Notes under the pieces: model-generated
What the model was told of the DNA's origin: nothing
Seen by the model: only the letters and a program-made list of their open reading frames with translations
The model's database searches: none
From: Burkholderia sp. SRS-W-2-2016
GTDB lineage: Bacteria; Pseudomonadota; Gammaproteobacteria; Burkholderiales; Burkholderiaceae
Reading direction: 5' to 3'
DNA: 64,000 nucleotides
Assembly (NCBI RefSeq): GCF_001931485.1
Contig: NZ_MSDV01000067.1
Location: 1 to 64,000, forward strand
Shown here: in pieces, positions 28,443 to 36,460 of the stretch
How the letters are laid out: the number at the start of each line of letters is the position of its first letter
How positions within the stretch are numbered: position 1 is the first letter of the stretch
Made by a program: the position numbers and the translations under genes

Positions 28443-31400
28443 TCGACCTCCGGGACAAAGCCGCGTGGTAAGGGTATGGCCGCGTGCTTCGCGGCGGCGA
28501 GCGCGGCGGGTGGCAACGGCGGCGGATTGCTCGCGGAAGGTTTGGGGCCTGGCTTTGCGCCACCGGTCACGAAGATGCGGGTGGGCAGTGCGAAGCGGCG
28601 AAGCTGCAGTACATCGAGCGGGCCGGCGCCGGCGTCGCTTCGCAATTGCACCTTGAGCGCAATGCCTTGGCTCGTGTCGGGCGCCCAGCTCAGCAGATAG
28701 CGCGCGTTGTCCTGCTGCGAGACCGTCGCGCGTTCGAGAAGGCGGATCAGCCCGAAGCGTCCCTGAGCGTCGAGCGCGGAGCGCAGACCGCCCTGCTCCG
28801 TCTGCCATTCGATGCGCGACAGGTTCTCCAGCGACTGTCCCGGCCACTCGAACGGCACCCAGTCCTCTTTCTGGTTGAAGTAGTTGAGCTGGCGCCCGGA
28901 CAGCACGATTTTCATATCGGTCACGCCCGGTGTGGCGACGCCGCGCAGATCGAAGCGGATATGCGCATCGCCGCCCGGGAACATCACGGTCGACACACGC
29001 GTAAGCCGGTTCAGACTGTCGAGAAAGCCCGGAGCGAGCCGCAGCGCATCCTGTTGCGAGCCGCGGTCCGTACCTTGCGCGGCGACCCACCGGTCGCCCT
29101 GCCGTTCGATCACGCCGGCCAGCTGCGTCGTCACGAACTGTGCGATCACGCCGTTGTCCGGCCGCATGAAGCGCGCCATTTCGGGCAACGAAGCATCGTT
29201 CTCCGAATCGGCGAACGGATAGCGGCCGCCGAAGCTGCGATTCCAGTCGGCGAGGATCGACGTGCGCCAGATCTCGTTCAGACTTGCGGCCGCCGGTTGC
29301 ACGACCGCCTGCCAGGTCTGGTCGAGTGGTGCCTGCAGCAACTGGCCGAAGCCGGCCCATTGCTGGCCCAGGCTCGCGGCAACCCGGCTCGCGTAGTCGC
29401 GGCTTTCGGCGATGTCCGACGTTTTGCCTTGTAGTACGGACTGCGCCGCGACGCGTGACATTGCGTCGGTATCGGCGCTGTTCACCATCTGCTCGATCTT
29501 TAGACGCATCGCGGTGACGCGTTCCAGGTAGCGGGCGAGACTCAGGTCGCCGGTTGCGGCTAGTTGGGCGGTGGCGTTGCCGGCATTGCCGGTTTTGCCG
29601 GGCGCGGCGGAAAGCAGGTCGCTGCCGGTCAGTCGCAGGATTGGGCCAAATGCGATTGCCAGTGGTGCGAGTTGCGGTTGTGCCTGTTTTGAAGGGTCTT
29701 TTTCGTCGGCGCCGACCAGTTGTTGCGCTTTGCTGATCAGCGTGTCGGAGAGCGATTGCGTGCTCGCGCCCGTGCCCGCCTGATAGACGATCGCGTTCAT
29801 CAGCGCGACTAGTGGTGAGCGTTGCGGGTCGCCTAGTAGCGTGAGCTGGTCGGAGGTGGCCGATAGCGTCGGCGCGCTCTGCCAGCGCAGGCTGTTGAGG
29901 AACTGTTCCCAAGCGCGTGTGTAGTCGTCGAAATAGCGTTGGCGTAGTTCGTCTTTCAGCGTCGATGGCGGCTGATTTTTTGTTTTCGTATCGGACAGCA
30001 CCCAGTCGCCGGCGACGTTGCCCTGCTCGCTTGCGTCGTCGATTGCCTTCGAGATGCGTTCTTCCCAGGCGGCGCGGGTAAAGACGCCCGGGATGGTTTG
30101 CGTCGTGTTGAACAGGCCTCGGCCGGTGGTGTCGCCGAGTAGTGTGGCCAGGGTTAGCGGCGGGTATTTGGGTTTTGCGTCATCGAGAATCTGCTGGTAG
30201 ACCGCATCGGTCGAGTTCTGGATGCCGCGTACGCTGATGATCGTCTGGCGCGTGGACGCGACGAGGTTGCCGTCGGGGACGATGGCTAGAGATGAGCCGT
30301 TGGCTGTTACTCGATGGCCCAGGTGGTTGGCGAAGAAGGCGATGGTGTGCTCTCGCAGGTCTTCCCATGTGCCGGATGTGAGTGGCGAATTGGCTGGGCG
30401 TGAGGGGGCCGTGGTTGCGATTAGTTGGGGCGTTAGGAAGGCTGCTGCGGCGCGTTCTGGTTTCGCCAGCATCAGGTAGGCTTTGAGGGTGTTGTAGGCG
30501 GCCTGGGTTTGGGTATCGCCGCCGCTCGCGATTTCTTCATCGGACATCGAGGCGAGTTGGTGCAGACGGTCCTCCAGTTTCTCGCGGATCGGAGTAACCA
30601 ATATGCGGCTCGCGGCGTTTTCGTAGGCTGGCCAGATTGCGGTGAGCAGCGCGTTGTCGCGGTTCAGTCCGAAGCGGGTTGGCCATGGGGCGCCGTTGCG
30701 TTGGCGGGTTTCCAGGGTGTCGATCTGGTCGCTGAGGATGTTGAGGGTTTGCAGTGAGTGGGTCGTGTCCTGGGGGCCGGCTAGTTTCGTGAGCGTGTCT
30801 CGCGAGGTAGCGATCGTTGTGCGGTTTGTGAGGCCGGAGATCGTCGTGCCGGCGATCCAGCAGGCAACCAGACCCGTCGTGATCCATGCGGCTGTCGTCG
30901 ATAGCGAGAAGCCGACGCGGCGGCCGTGGACCGTGCGGCTGTGATCGGCGATTGTTTGCCACACTGAGCGCTGCGCGGGAACAATCGACTCGGCTTCCGT
31001 TTCCGCCTGATCGTCTGCTTTGTTGTTGGACTTCTCTAATGCTGTCAGCGGTGAAAACTCGCGCTTTTTGAAGAGCGGCGCAAACAGGAGTCCATGAATG
31101 GCCTGACGCCAGTAACGCGAATTCGCCGTCTGCAGTACCAGTGCCGACAAGCCATTACCGAGTCGCTCGATATGTTGCGAAAGTTGAGCCCGATAGCGAT
31201 CGGCATTATCCTCACCAAGACGCGCGACGCCTGTGTCTGCAAGGTGGCGCATGAGACCCTGCAACGACGTGCGGATTCCATCGGCATTGACCCGCGTGTC
31301 CGCCCACGTCAGGCCTATAACTTCGTCAGGGCCTTGCGAAGCGGTGCCGAAATCTGTCACGTTCATCAGATACGCCGGAGCAGCCCACCGCAATGCCTTG

Positions 31401-32011
31401 GCATGACGTGCCAAACGTCGGGCAAGTGCATCGGTGTCGAAAGGGGCCTTGCCCGAGATGCGATTGTCCGTCACTGCCACAATCGCATCAATGGGGCGCC
31501 GACGACGCAGCCGACGAATCCCGCTAAGCCATTCGGTCTCGAGCTTGTCGGTAGTTTGCTTCGCGTAAAGCAGCACGGTGTCGCCCGCAATTGTGTAGCC
31601 GGTGTCAGTAAGACCGGGGGCCAGACGTTTGACCAGAGGCTCGTCGCCAGCCACAAGGACCCACTGTTCACGGTAGCGCCAGCGCCAGCCATGACGATCA
31701 ACGAGTAGCCGCTTCAGGGACAAAATGCGATTGGCGCAAGTATCGGTATCGTAGGAATTTATCGGGAATGTTTGATGAGCGTGCTTAATCAACCACAGTC
31801 GGACGGAACGCCGCGCAATGGCGGGGCGCGAAGAATCACTGAAGCTGAACACGAGAAACAGGATCACGAAGAGCCCGCAAAGCAGAACAATTGCGGTGCT
31901 GCGATTTTCCGGTGCAATGCCAACCCACGCAGGTTTAGTCCAGGTAATCAAGCCAGGCAAGACGACAAGAAGTATGATCCCGAGGAGATCAAGTCTGAAT
32001 TTTCGATTCAT
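28439..32011 (-). CDS. tssM: Type VI secretion inner-membrane protein TssM (IcmF family)
   Basis: TssM spans the periplasm and links TssL to TssJ. The 1190-aa protein has two N-terminal membrane helices (about 8-25 and 40-57), a cytoplasmic domain, a third helix near residue 370-390 and a long periplasmic region with the conserved LRRFALPTRIFVTG-like end. Where many TssM proteins carry a Walker A motif there is VLVAGDEPLVKRL, with no GxxxxGK[T/S], so nucleotide binding is doubtful. The first roughly 350 codons are less GC-rich than the rest. It overlaps tssA by four bases and follows the unknown membrane-protein gene by 23 bp. Confidence 0.95.
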   Translation of the reverse strand: MNRKFRLDLLGIILLVVLPGLITWTKPAWVGIAPENRSTAIVLLCGLFVILFLVFSFSDSSRPAIARRSVRLWLIKHAHQTFPINSYDTDTCANRILSLKRLLVDRHGWRWRYREQWVLVAGDEPLVKRLAPGLTDTGYTIAGDTVLLYAKQTTDKLETEWLSGIRRLRRRRPIDAIVAVTDNRISGKAPFDTDALARRLARHAKALRWAAPAYLMNVTDFGTASQGPDEVIGLTWADTRVNADGIRTSLQGLMRHLADTGVARLGEDNADRYRAQLSQHIERLGNGLSALVLQTANSRYWRQAIHGLLFAPLFKKREFSPLTALEKSNNKADDQAETEAESIVPAQRSVWQTIADHSRTVHGRRVGFSLSTTAAWITTGLVACWIAGTTISGLTNRTTIATSRDTLTKLAGPQDTTHSLQTLNILSDQIDTLETRQRNGAPWPTRFGLNRDNALLTAIWPAYENAASRILVTPIREKLEDRLHQLASMSDEEIASGGDTQTQAAYNTLKAYLMLAKPERAAAAFLTPQLIATTAPSRPANSPLTSGTWEDLREHTIAFFANHLGHRVTANGSSLAIVPDGNLVASTRQTIISVRGIQNSTDAVYQQILDDAKPKYPPLTLATLLGDTTGRGLFNTTQTIPGVFTRAAWEERISKAIDDASEQGNVAGDWVLSDTKTKNQPPSTLKDELRQRYFDDYTRAWEQFLNSLRWQSAPTLSATSDQLTLLGDPQRSPLVALMNAIVYQAGTGASTQSLSDTLISKAQQLVGADEKDPSKQAQPQLAPLAIAFGPILRLTGSDLLSAAPGKTGNAGNATAQLAATGDLSLARYLERVTAMRLKIEQMVNSADTDAMSRVAAQSVLQGKTSDIAESRDYASRVAASLGQQWAGFGQLLQAPLDQTWQAVVQPAAASLNEIWRTSILADWNRSFGGRYPFADSENDASLPEMARFMRPDNGVIAQFVTTQLAGVIERQGDRWVAAQGTDRGSQQDALRLAPGFLDSLNRLTRVSTVMFPGGDAHIRFDLRGVATPGVTDMKIVLSGRQLNYFNQKEDWVPFEWPGQSLENLSRIEWQTEQGGLRSALDAQGRFGLIRLLERATVSQQDNARYLLSWAPDTSQGIALKVQLRSDAGAGPLDVLQLRRFALPTRIFVTGGAKPGPKPSASNPPPLPPAALAAAKHAAIPLPRGFVPEVE

Positions 32012-32034
32012 TTTGATTTGATTATTCAGGACAG

Positions 32035-33294
32035 TTACGGTGCCGCAACTACTGCCGACACAATATTAGTGCCATGCTGAACGACCAATAGTTGAGGGCT
32101 TCCCAATTGTCGGGAACAGGATGCCGCGCACGCAACCGCCAGCCAATCCGCCGCGCCTCCGGCATGGCCAACTGTCCGATCCATGTTCAACTCAGGAAGA
32201 GGACCTTCACGCGTGCTTGAAACGCCTGCTTCACGCAGGGCCGAATGAAAACCAGCTGTGGAGGCAGTATTCAGCTTGCTTAGCCAGGACCGGCTAATTG
32301 AATTCGGATCTACTTTCCCCCATCGCATGGCATATTGCAGCGTATTGGTCAAATTTTCCATTGACCCAGAAATCGGCCTGTGAATATAAGCAATAGGTTC
32401 CAAACTATGATGTTGAATAAGACGCTCTGGCACGAGAAGAAGTGCTGCGGCGGCCTCGGCGCTCCCTTCTGGAGGATTCTTTGCTAGAACCTCGTTTAAT
32501 TGAATGGCCACCACAAACGTCGCGTGCGTCCGTATGCTCGCATTCGCGCTGTCTAACCACGAGTCGACATCTGCCAAACGCAGTTCGTCTGATCGAATGA
32601 CAGTTGTCGCGGGTCGGAGATTCTGGCGACGCCAACTGTCAAGCCAAAGCGATGCTATATCCCCTTCGTACGCATTGGCGCTAACACTTATCCTGACCAA
32701 AAGAGGCACGTCACTCGGCAAGCTCGACAATGCATCACGCGACTTTTCCAGCAGTCTGTCCATTGACCAAGTCAATAGCTGTGTCTGGCGAATCGTATCT
32801 GGCCCACGTACCCAAGCGCTTCGATCCACCAAACGCGGCACGAACCAGCGCGCTAATACCGGACCCGGTTCAGCAATGGCTGGTTGTACTTTCAGTATTA
32901 GCGATCGTTCCGAGATTGCTTCAGCATTCTCTAAATTCTCGTCGTCGATATAGCAAAATGAGGCGCCGAGCACGGCGAACGGGATGCTTTCCCGTTCAAA
33001 AACAGCTTTCATGTACATCTTCCGCTCCTCGTTCCACGCTTGGGCATCAAGCTTGCGACCTTCGTACACGGCAAAGCGTCGTGATACGATAAATGTGGCA
33101 ATACCTGCCGGATACAGGGTTAGACATACCCAAAACCATAGTGCTTTTGTAGGCTCGTCGTTTGGCCAGAGCAATACGACTGCGAAGACACCGATCAGCG
33201 TCAAAAAAAAGAAGACGATCGTCCACAAAAGACCCGACGGCGCGGCGTTCGGGAGATCTTGCTCCGGTGGTAAGTTAGAGAAGTCGATAGCCAT
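32035..33294 (-). CDS. Membrane protein of unknown function in T6SS cluster
   Basis: This 419-aa protein has two hydrophobic segments near the N-terminus (about residues 21-42 and 50-69: SGLLWTIVFFFLTLIGVFAV and WFWVCLTLYPAGIATFIV), followed by a long soluble region, probably cytoplasmic. I do not recognise a domain. It lies 2 bp after PAAR and 23 bp before tssM, so it is co-transcribed with the secretion genes. Possible roles are an accessory of the TssLM complex or part of the effector module. Codon use is AT-richer than in tssF/tssG, like the neighbouring cargo genes. Confidence 0.75.
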   Translation of the reverse strand: MAIDFSNLPPEQDLPNAAPSGLLWTIVFFFLTLIGVFAVVLLWPNDEPTKALWFWVCLTLYPAGIATFIVSRRFAVYEGRKLDAQAWNEERKMYMKAVFERESIPFAVLGASFCYIDDENLENAEAISERSLILKVQPAIAEPGPVLARWFVPRLVDRSAWVRGPDTIRQTQLLTWSMDRLLEKSRDALSSLPSDVPLLVRISVSANAYEGDIASLWLDSWRRQNLRPATTVIRSDELRLADVDSWLDSANASIRTHATFVVAIQLNEVLAKNPPEGSAEAAAALLLVPERLIQHHSLEPIAYIHRPISGSMENLTNTLQYAMRWGKVDPNSISRSWLSKLNTASTAGFHSALREAGVSSTREGPLPELNMDRTVGHAGGAADWLAVACAASCSRQLGSPQLLVVQHGTNIVSAVVAAP

Positions 33295-33296
33295 TG

Positions 33297-33554
33297 TTAT
33301 CGCGGGCCACTATTTGGCAACGACGAAATCAAATAGCAACCACATTCACATAAATCTCCGTGCTGCGCTACTTCGAGGCCGTTATCGAATGCTTTGGTCG
33401 TCGCCTTAGCTATACGATTGCCCCCATGGTACGGACACGTGACTGGATCCCCAACTCGGGCAACCGCGCGGCCCATAAAGAACTGGTTCGTCGAACCGCG
33501 CAATACTTCTCCCCCGGAATTTGTATTGTCGCCTTCGCGAATTATCCCCGCCAT
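33297..33554 (-). CDS. PAAR-domain spike-tip protein
   Basis: This 85-aa protein sharpens the VgrG spike. It has the PAAR layout: GRAVARVGDPVTCPYHGGN, then QHGDLCECGCYLISS with His and Cys residues placed to bind the metal at the tip. It starts MAGIIREGDNTNSGGEVL, as in many Burkholderia PAAR proteins. There is no C-terminal toxin extension. It sits within the cargo stretch, between the putative immunity gene and the unknown membrane protein. Confidence 0.92.
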   Translation of the reverse strand: MAGIIREGDNTNSGGEVLRGSTNQFFMGRAVARVGDPVTCPYHGGNRIAKATTKAFDNGLEVAQHGDLCECGCYLISSLPNSGPR

Positions 33555-33639
33555 GGATTAGCCTCTCAATCCGAAAAATAAGATATTAGTTAATAAAAAT
33601 GAAAAACGATTTCTTCGCCAGTTTGAGGGAGGCCGGTTC

Positions 33640-34164
33640 CTATTGTTTCATGAATCTGTCTTTGCAATTTGACTGCAAATCAGCATCCGTATATCGATAG
33701 ATATCGACGACAATTTTTTTATCGTATTTTCGGCGAGCGAAATAGTGAATGCCTTCAGTAGAGGTGCATGTCGATAGAGAGAATGTTATCCCGTCAATGA
33801 TCGCGTCAATGCTGTTGAGGGCTTTCTTTGCATCAATGTAATTTGGAATTCCAAATCCTTCAAGATTTTTTGAAATTGCATGAGGAACAGAAAGGGTGTA
33901 TGCATACACCGACCGGTTTTCGATCGCGTCATAGAAGTTTGAATCTTCACTAACTGAGCCGGAAGTCACAATTCTTGCACAGCAGTGCATATCCCCCATC
34001 GAGTCGATGATTTTCAATTCAGCTCCATATTTTATTGATGGATTGGTGGTATAAAAGATTCCACCACTAACCATCCCAACTGAATGAATATCTGAATTTT
34101 GAGAAAATGCTGATGCTGTATGCCAAAAAAAAGCTACGATCGAAATATATTTTATTAATTTCAT
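33640..34164 (-). CDS. Putative periplasmic immunity protein
   Basis: This 174-aa protein has a Sec signal peptide (MKLIKYISIVAFFWHTASAFSQ) and no known domain. The mature part contains four cysteines (two adjacent, in DMHCCARIV), which suggests disulphides in the periplasm. The ATG at 34164 has AGGAAG before it and lies 1 bp after the effector stop. The pairing with a peptidoglycan-targeting effector, the periplasmic location and low GC are what an immunity gene would show. The function is inferred from context only. The frame is open to 34236, but that extension lies inside the effector gene. Confidence 0.7.
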   Translation of the reverse strand: MKLIKYISIVAFFWHTASAFSQNSDIHSVGMVSGGIFYTTNPSIKYGAELKIIDSMGDMHCCARIVTSGSVSEDSNFYDAIENRSVYAYTLSVPHAISKNLEGFGIPNYIDAKKALNSIDAIIDGITFSLSTCTSTEGIHYFARRKYDKKIVVDIYRYTDADLQSNCKDRFMKQ

Positions 34165-34165
34165 T

Positions 34166-35893
34166 TCATCTTCCTGTAATAGACCAGTGAGGTGGATCAT
34201 CATCGAGTTTGTGAAATACAGAATATGTTGATCCAACTCGCTTCAAATCTGCGAAAGTATTAACCTCCACCGAATCCCCGTGAGCATCCAGGACATTTTT
34301 TCCAAAGAAGTTAGAAATCCGCATGTCTACAGCAAGCTTTCTATTGTGATTGGAATTTCTTGGCGGCGCGACGGGATTACTTCCGATTTGGTAGCCATCA
34401 ACCATTTCCTGCGCCGCGTTTCTTGCACGGACCAGATCTGGCAAACCATTATTGTCCCGATGCGCCCAATCGATATTTATCCTTCTCTCTCCTGTCCAAA
34501 CGGGAACTCTATCGGCGTGCTCTAGTCCTCTCGCAATCTGAGATGCATGGTACATAAGGTACGATCGTTCAATCGGCCGGTAAGTCGTGGAGATCCGAAC
34601 GGATACTCCGGCGTTTCGCAGTGCACCTATGAACTGTTTTGCATTCGTTTTGAACGGTTCGACGAGATCGTCGAGATTGGTGCTTTGCAGAAATCTGCTG
34701 CACCAGACTTGTCCGCTAGGTTCACGCGCGTCCGAGCTCAACAACGTAACCGGATGTTGATCTTCGCTGCGCTGATGGGTCACATTAATCCCTCTCTCCC
34801 TGTTGGTGCTTGAGCCGGACGCCCGCGCTCGGGTTGCGGGACCTGCAGCACTTCCAGGTGCCGGTGGCGTGCCTGCCATCGGAGATGAGCCTTCGAGATT
34901 GTTTGCTCGCGGAGTGGATTGAGATTCAGACTGTGTTGTATGACTGTGCTGAGAACCAGGATTGTTATTGAGTGAATTCCGCGCAGGGATTCGTAAATGC
35001 TGCCGCGCGTAGATATGGTCTGGATCAATTAGACTATTTTCCGCCACGATCATGGCGACGGATACTCCGTACTTCGACCCAATGCCAGACAGCGTTTCTC
35101 CAGACCGAACGACGTGTACCGTCGGACGGATTTCTTCGTCTGTATCGTGAACACGCGGCTGGCTAGCCAACAAGTAGTACGGCGCCGTAAAGGTGTACGC
35201 GGGTGCGCTCGCTCCAGGGGAAAGAGTACCTATACGCTCGTGATCGTCTTTTTCTCGAGCGTAGTAGAGATTGACTTCCTTGCCGAGCAAACCACTATAC
35301 AACCATGGAAGTTGGCCATTTTGGTCTGAGATCGTATCAAAGCTTTTTCCTCCACTTTTGAGACTGATCTTTTGATTCGAAAAGGGTTGACTTACCTTGT
35401 CAAGGAGTTGAACTTGGACTGGCTTTCCAAGTTTCTTGATAATCCCGGGAATCCAACCTTCCTGCTTCTCCATTGCGGCTGTAACAGCGTCGAACTTGTC
35501 GTCGGAAAGTGCGCCGACGACGTCACTCGACGATACTCCAGCCGCTTTCGTAACTATATCGATATATTTTTCTGTATCGTTCTCTGACGGGGGAGCATAC
35601 TTGGTAATCATACCCCGGATGGTACTGTCGCCATACACCAACTTGAGAACCTTTTGATGTGCGGCCATTCCTGCTGCCCGGTCGGGAAAAATGACGAACG
35701 GCACCCGTGACGTACTCGTTCGGAAACCATAGCCAATCGCGTCACTCATCAGGTAGGTTGTCGGCTTCGTTACATTACCAGGGTTGTTCATGCGCCATGC
35801 GAAGGAGCCGCCTATATATAGAGTTTCACTTCCATCCTCGTCAAGGTAGCGAACCGTCTTATTTTCTCTATCATACGTCGCGCTTACAAACAT
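34166..35893 (-). CDS. Putative T6SS effector: NNPGN domain, LysM and M15 peptidase
   Basis: This 575-aa protein is encoded two genes downstream of vgrG. Residues 30-150 carry WRMNNPGNV and YAPPSENDTEKY, a pattern found in phage structural or cell-wall-directed proteins. Residues 160-245 look like a small beta-sandwich. Residues 259-303 are a LysM repeat (VHVVRSGETLSGIGSKYGVS), which binds peptidoglycan. Residues 304-385 are a low-complexity linker. Residues 390-575 resemble M15-type D,D- or L,D-peptidases: Ser514-x-His516 with Asp523 seven residues on, and Asp566-Pro-Pro-His569-Trp, the zinc ligands. There is no signal peptide, as expected for a T6SS substrate. The predicted action is cutting peptidoglycan stem peptides in a rival's periplasm. 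Confidence 0.8.
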   Translation of the reverse strand: MFVSATYDRENKTVRYLDEDGSETLYIGGSFAWRMNNPGNVTKPTTYLMSDAIGYGFRTSTSRVPFVIFPDRAAGMAAHQKVLKLVYGDSTIRGMITKYAPPSENDTEKYIDIVTKAAGVSSSDVVGALSDDKFDAVTAAMEKQEGWIPGIIKKLGKPVQVQLLDKVSQPFSNQKISLKSGGKSFDTISDQNGQLPWLYSGLLGKEVNLYYAREKDDHERIGTLSPGASAPAYTFTAPYYLLASQPRVHDTDEEIRPTVHVVRSGETLSGIGSKYGVSVAMIVAENSLIDPDHIYARQHLRIPARNSLNNNPGSQHSHTTQSESQSTPRANNLEGSSPMAGTPPAPGSAAGPATRARASGSSTNRERGINVTHQRSEDQHPVTLLSSDAREPSGQVWCSRFLQSTNLDDLVEPFKTNAKQFIGALRNAGVSVRISTTYRPIERSYLMYHASQIARGLEHADRVPVWTGERRINIDWAHRDNNGLPDLVRARNAAQEMVDGYQIGSNPVAPPRNSNHNRKLAVDMRISNFFGKNVLDAHGDSVEVNTFADLKRVGSTYSVFHKLDDDPPHWSITGR

Positions 35894-35905
35894 ATCCGTA
35901 GTTTC

Positions 35906-36457
35906 CTATTTCCGGAAAAATTCTTTGACTATGGCATAATTCGCGTCTATGTAGGTCGCTTCGGTCTGGAACTTCGCTACCTGTTTAAACCGCGCGACAT
36001 CTGTGTTTTCATTGAAACGAAATACTTTGAAAACAACATGAGATGCTTTTAGGTAAAGTTCCGGAGAACTAAGGCCTTCTTTTGTCGCTTGAACCACGAA
36101 AATATTCCCGTTTAGCCCTCGATAGATCCCAATCGCCTGTATTGACGAGTCTGCAGATTCCTCAGTACGGAATGATGGAAAATCCTGATCGGGCTGGTCA
36201 ACGAGAACCTGTTGCCATGCTTCAGCGGAGCTTTTCGGTAGCAGAAAGCTCGTGTACGTTTCATAACCGTGAGCCGTCGACGTCCCAACCGCTGCCTTGA
36301 TGATTCTTAGCGATCCTTCATTGGTAGGTACGTCATTTGAGCCATAAAGCAACTTGATCTCGGATGTTATGGGGGGCTTTGCAAAGTCTTCGGCCCGCAA
36401 ACCTGTAGCACACGTAGCTATGCCGACAAAAAATAGAAAGCGAGTTATAGCTTTCAC
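35906..36457 (-). CDS. Periplasmic protein of unknown function between vgrG and effector
   Basis: This 183-aa protein has a signal peptide (MKAITRFLFFVGIATCATGLRA, cleavage before EDF). It starts at GTG, chosen because GGAGGA lies 7 bases upstream. It begins 3 bp after the vgrG stop and ends 12 bp before the effector start. No domain is recognised. The mature protein has no cysteine and mixes beta-type and charged segments. A secreted protein cannot act as a cytoplasmic effector adaptor, so it is more likely a second immunity protein or an envelope accessory. AT-rich codon use matches the neighbouring cargo genes. Confidence 0.75.
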   Translation of the reverse strand: MKAITRFLFFVGIATCATGLRAEDFAKPPITSEIKLLYGSNDVPTNEGSLRIIKAAVGTSTAHGYETYTSFLLPKSSAEAWQQVLVDQPDQDFPSFRTEESADSSIQAIGIYRGLNGNIFVVQATKEGLSSPELYLKASHVVFKVFRFNENTDVARFKQVAKFQTEATYIDANYAIVKEFFRK

Positions 36458-36460
36458 TTA

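Noticed and set aside
26847..29912. 1021-codon frame extending tssA upstream
   Set aside because: The upstream third overlaps tssM and is not protein-like; the ATGA overlap at 28439-28442 fixes the true start.
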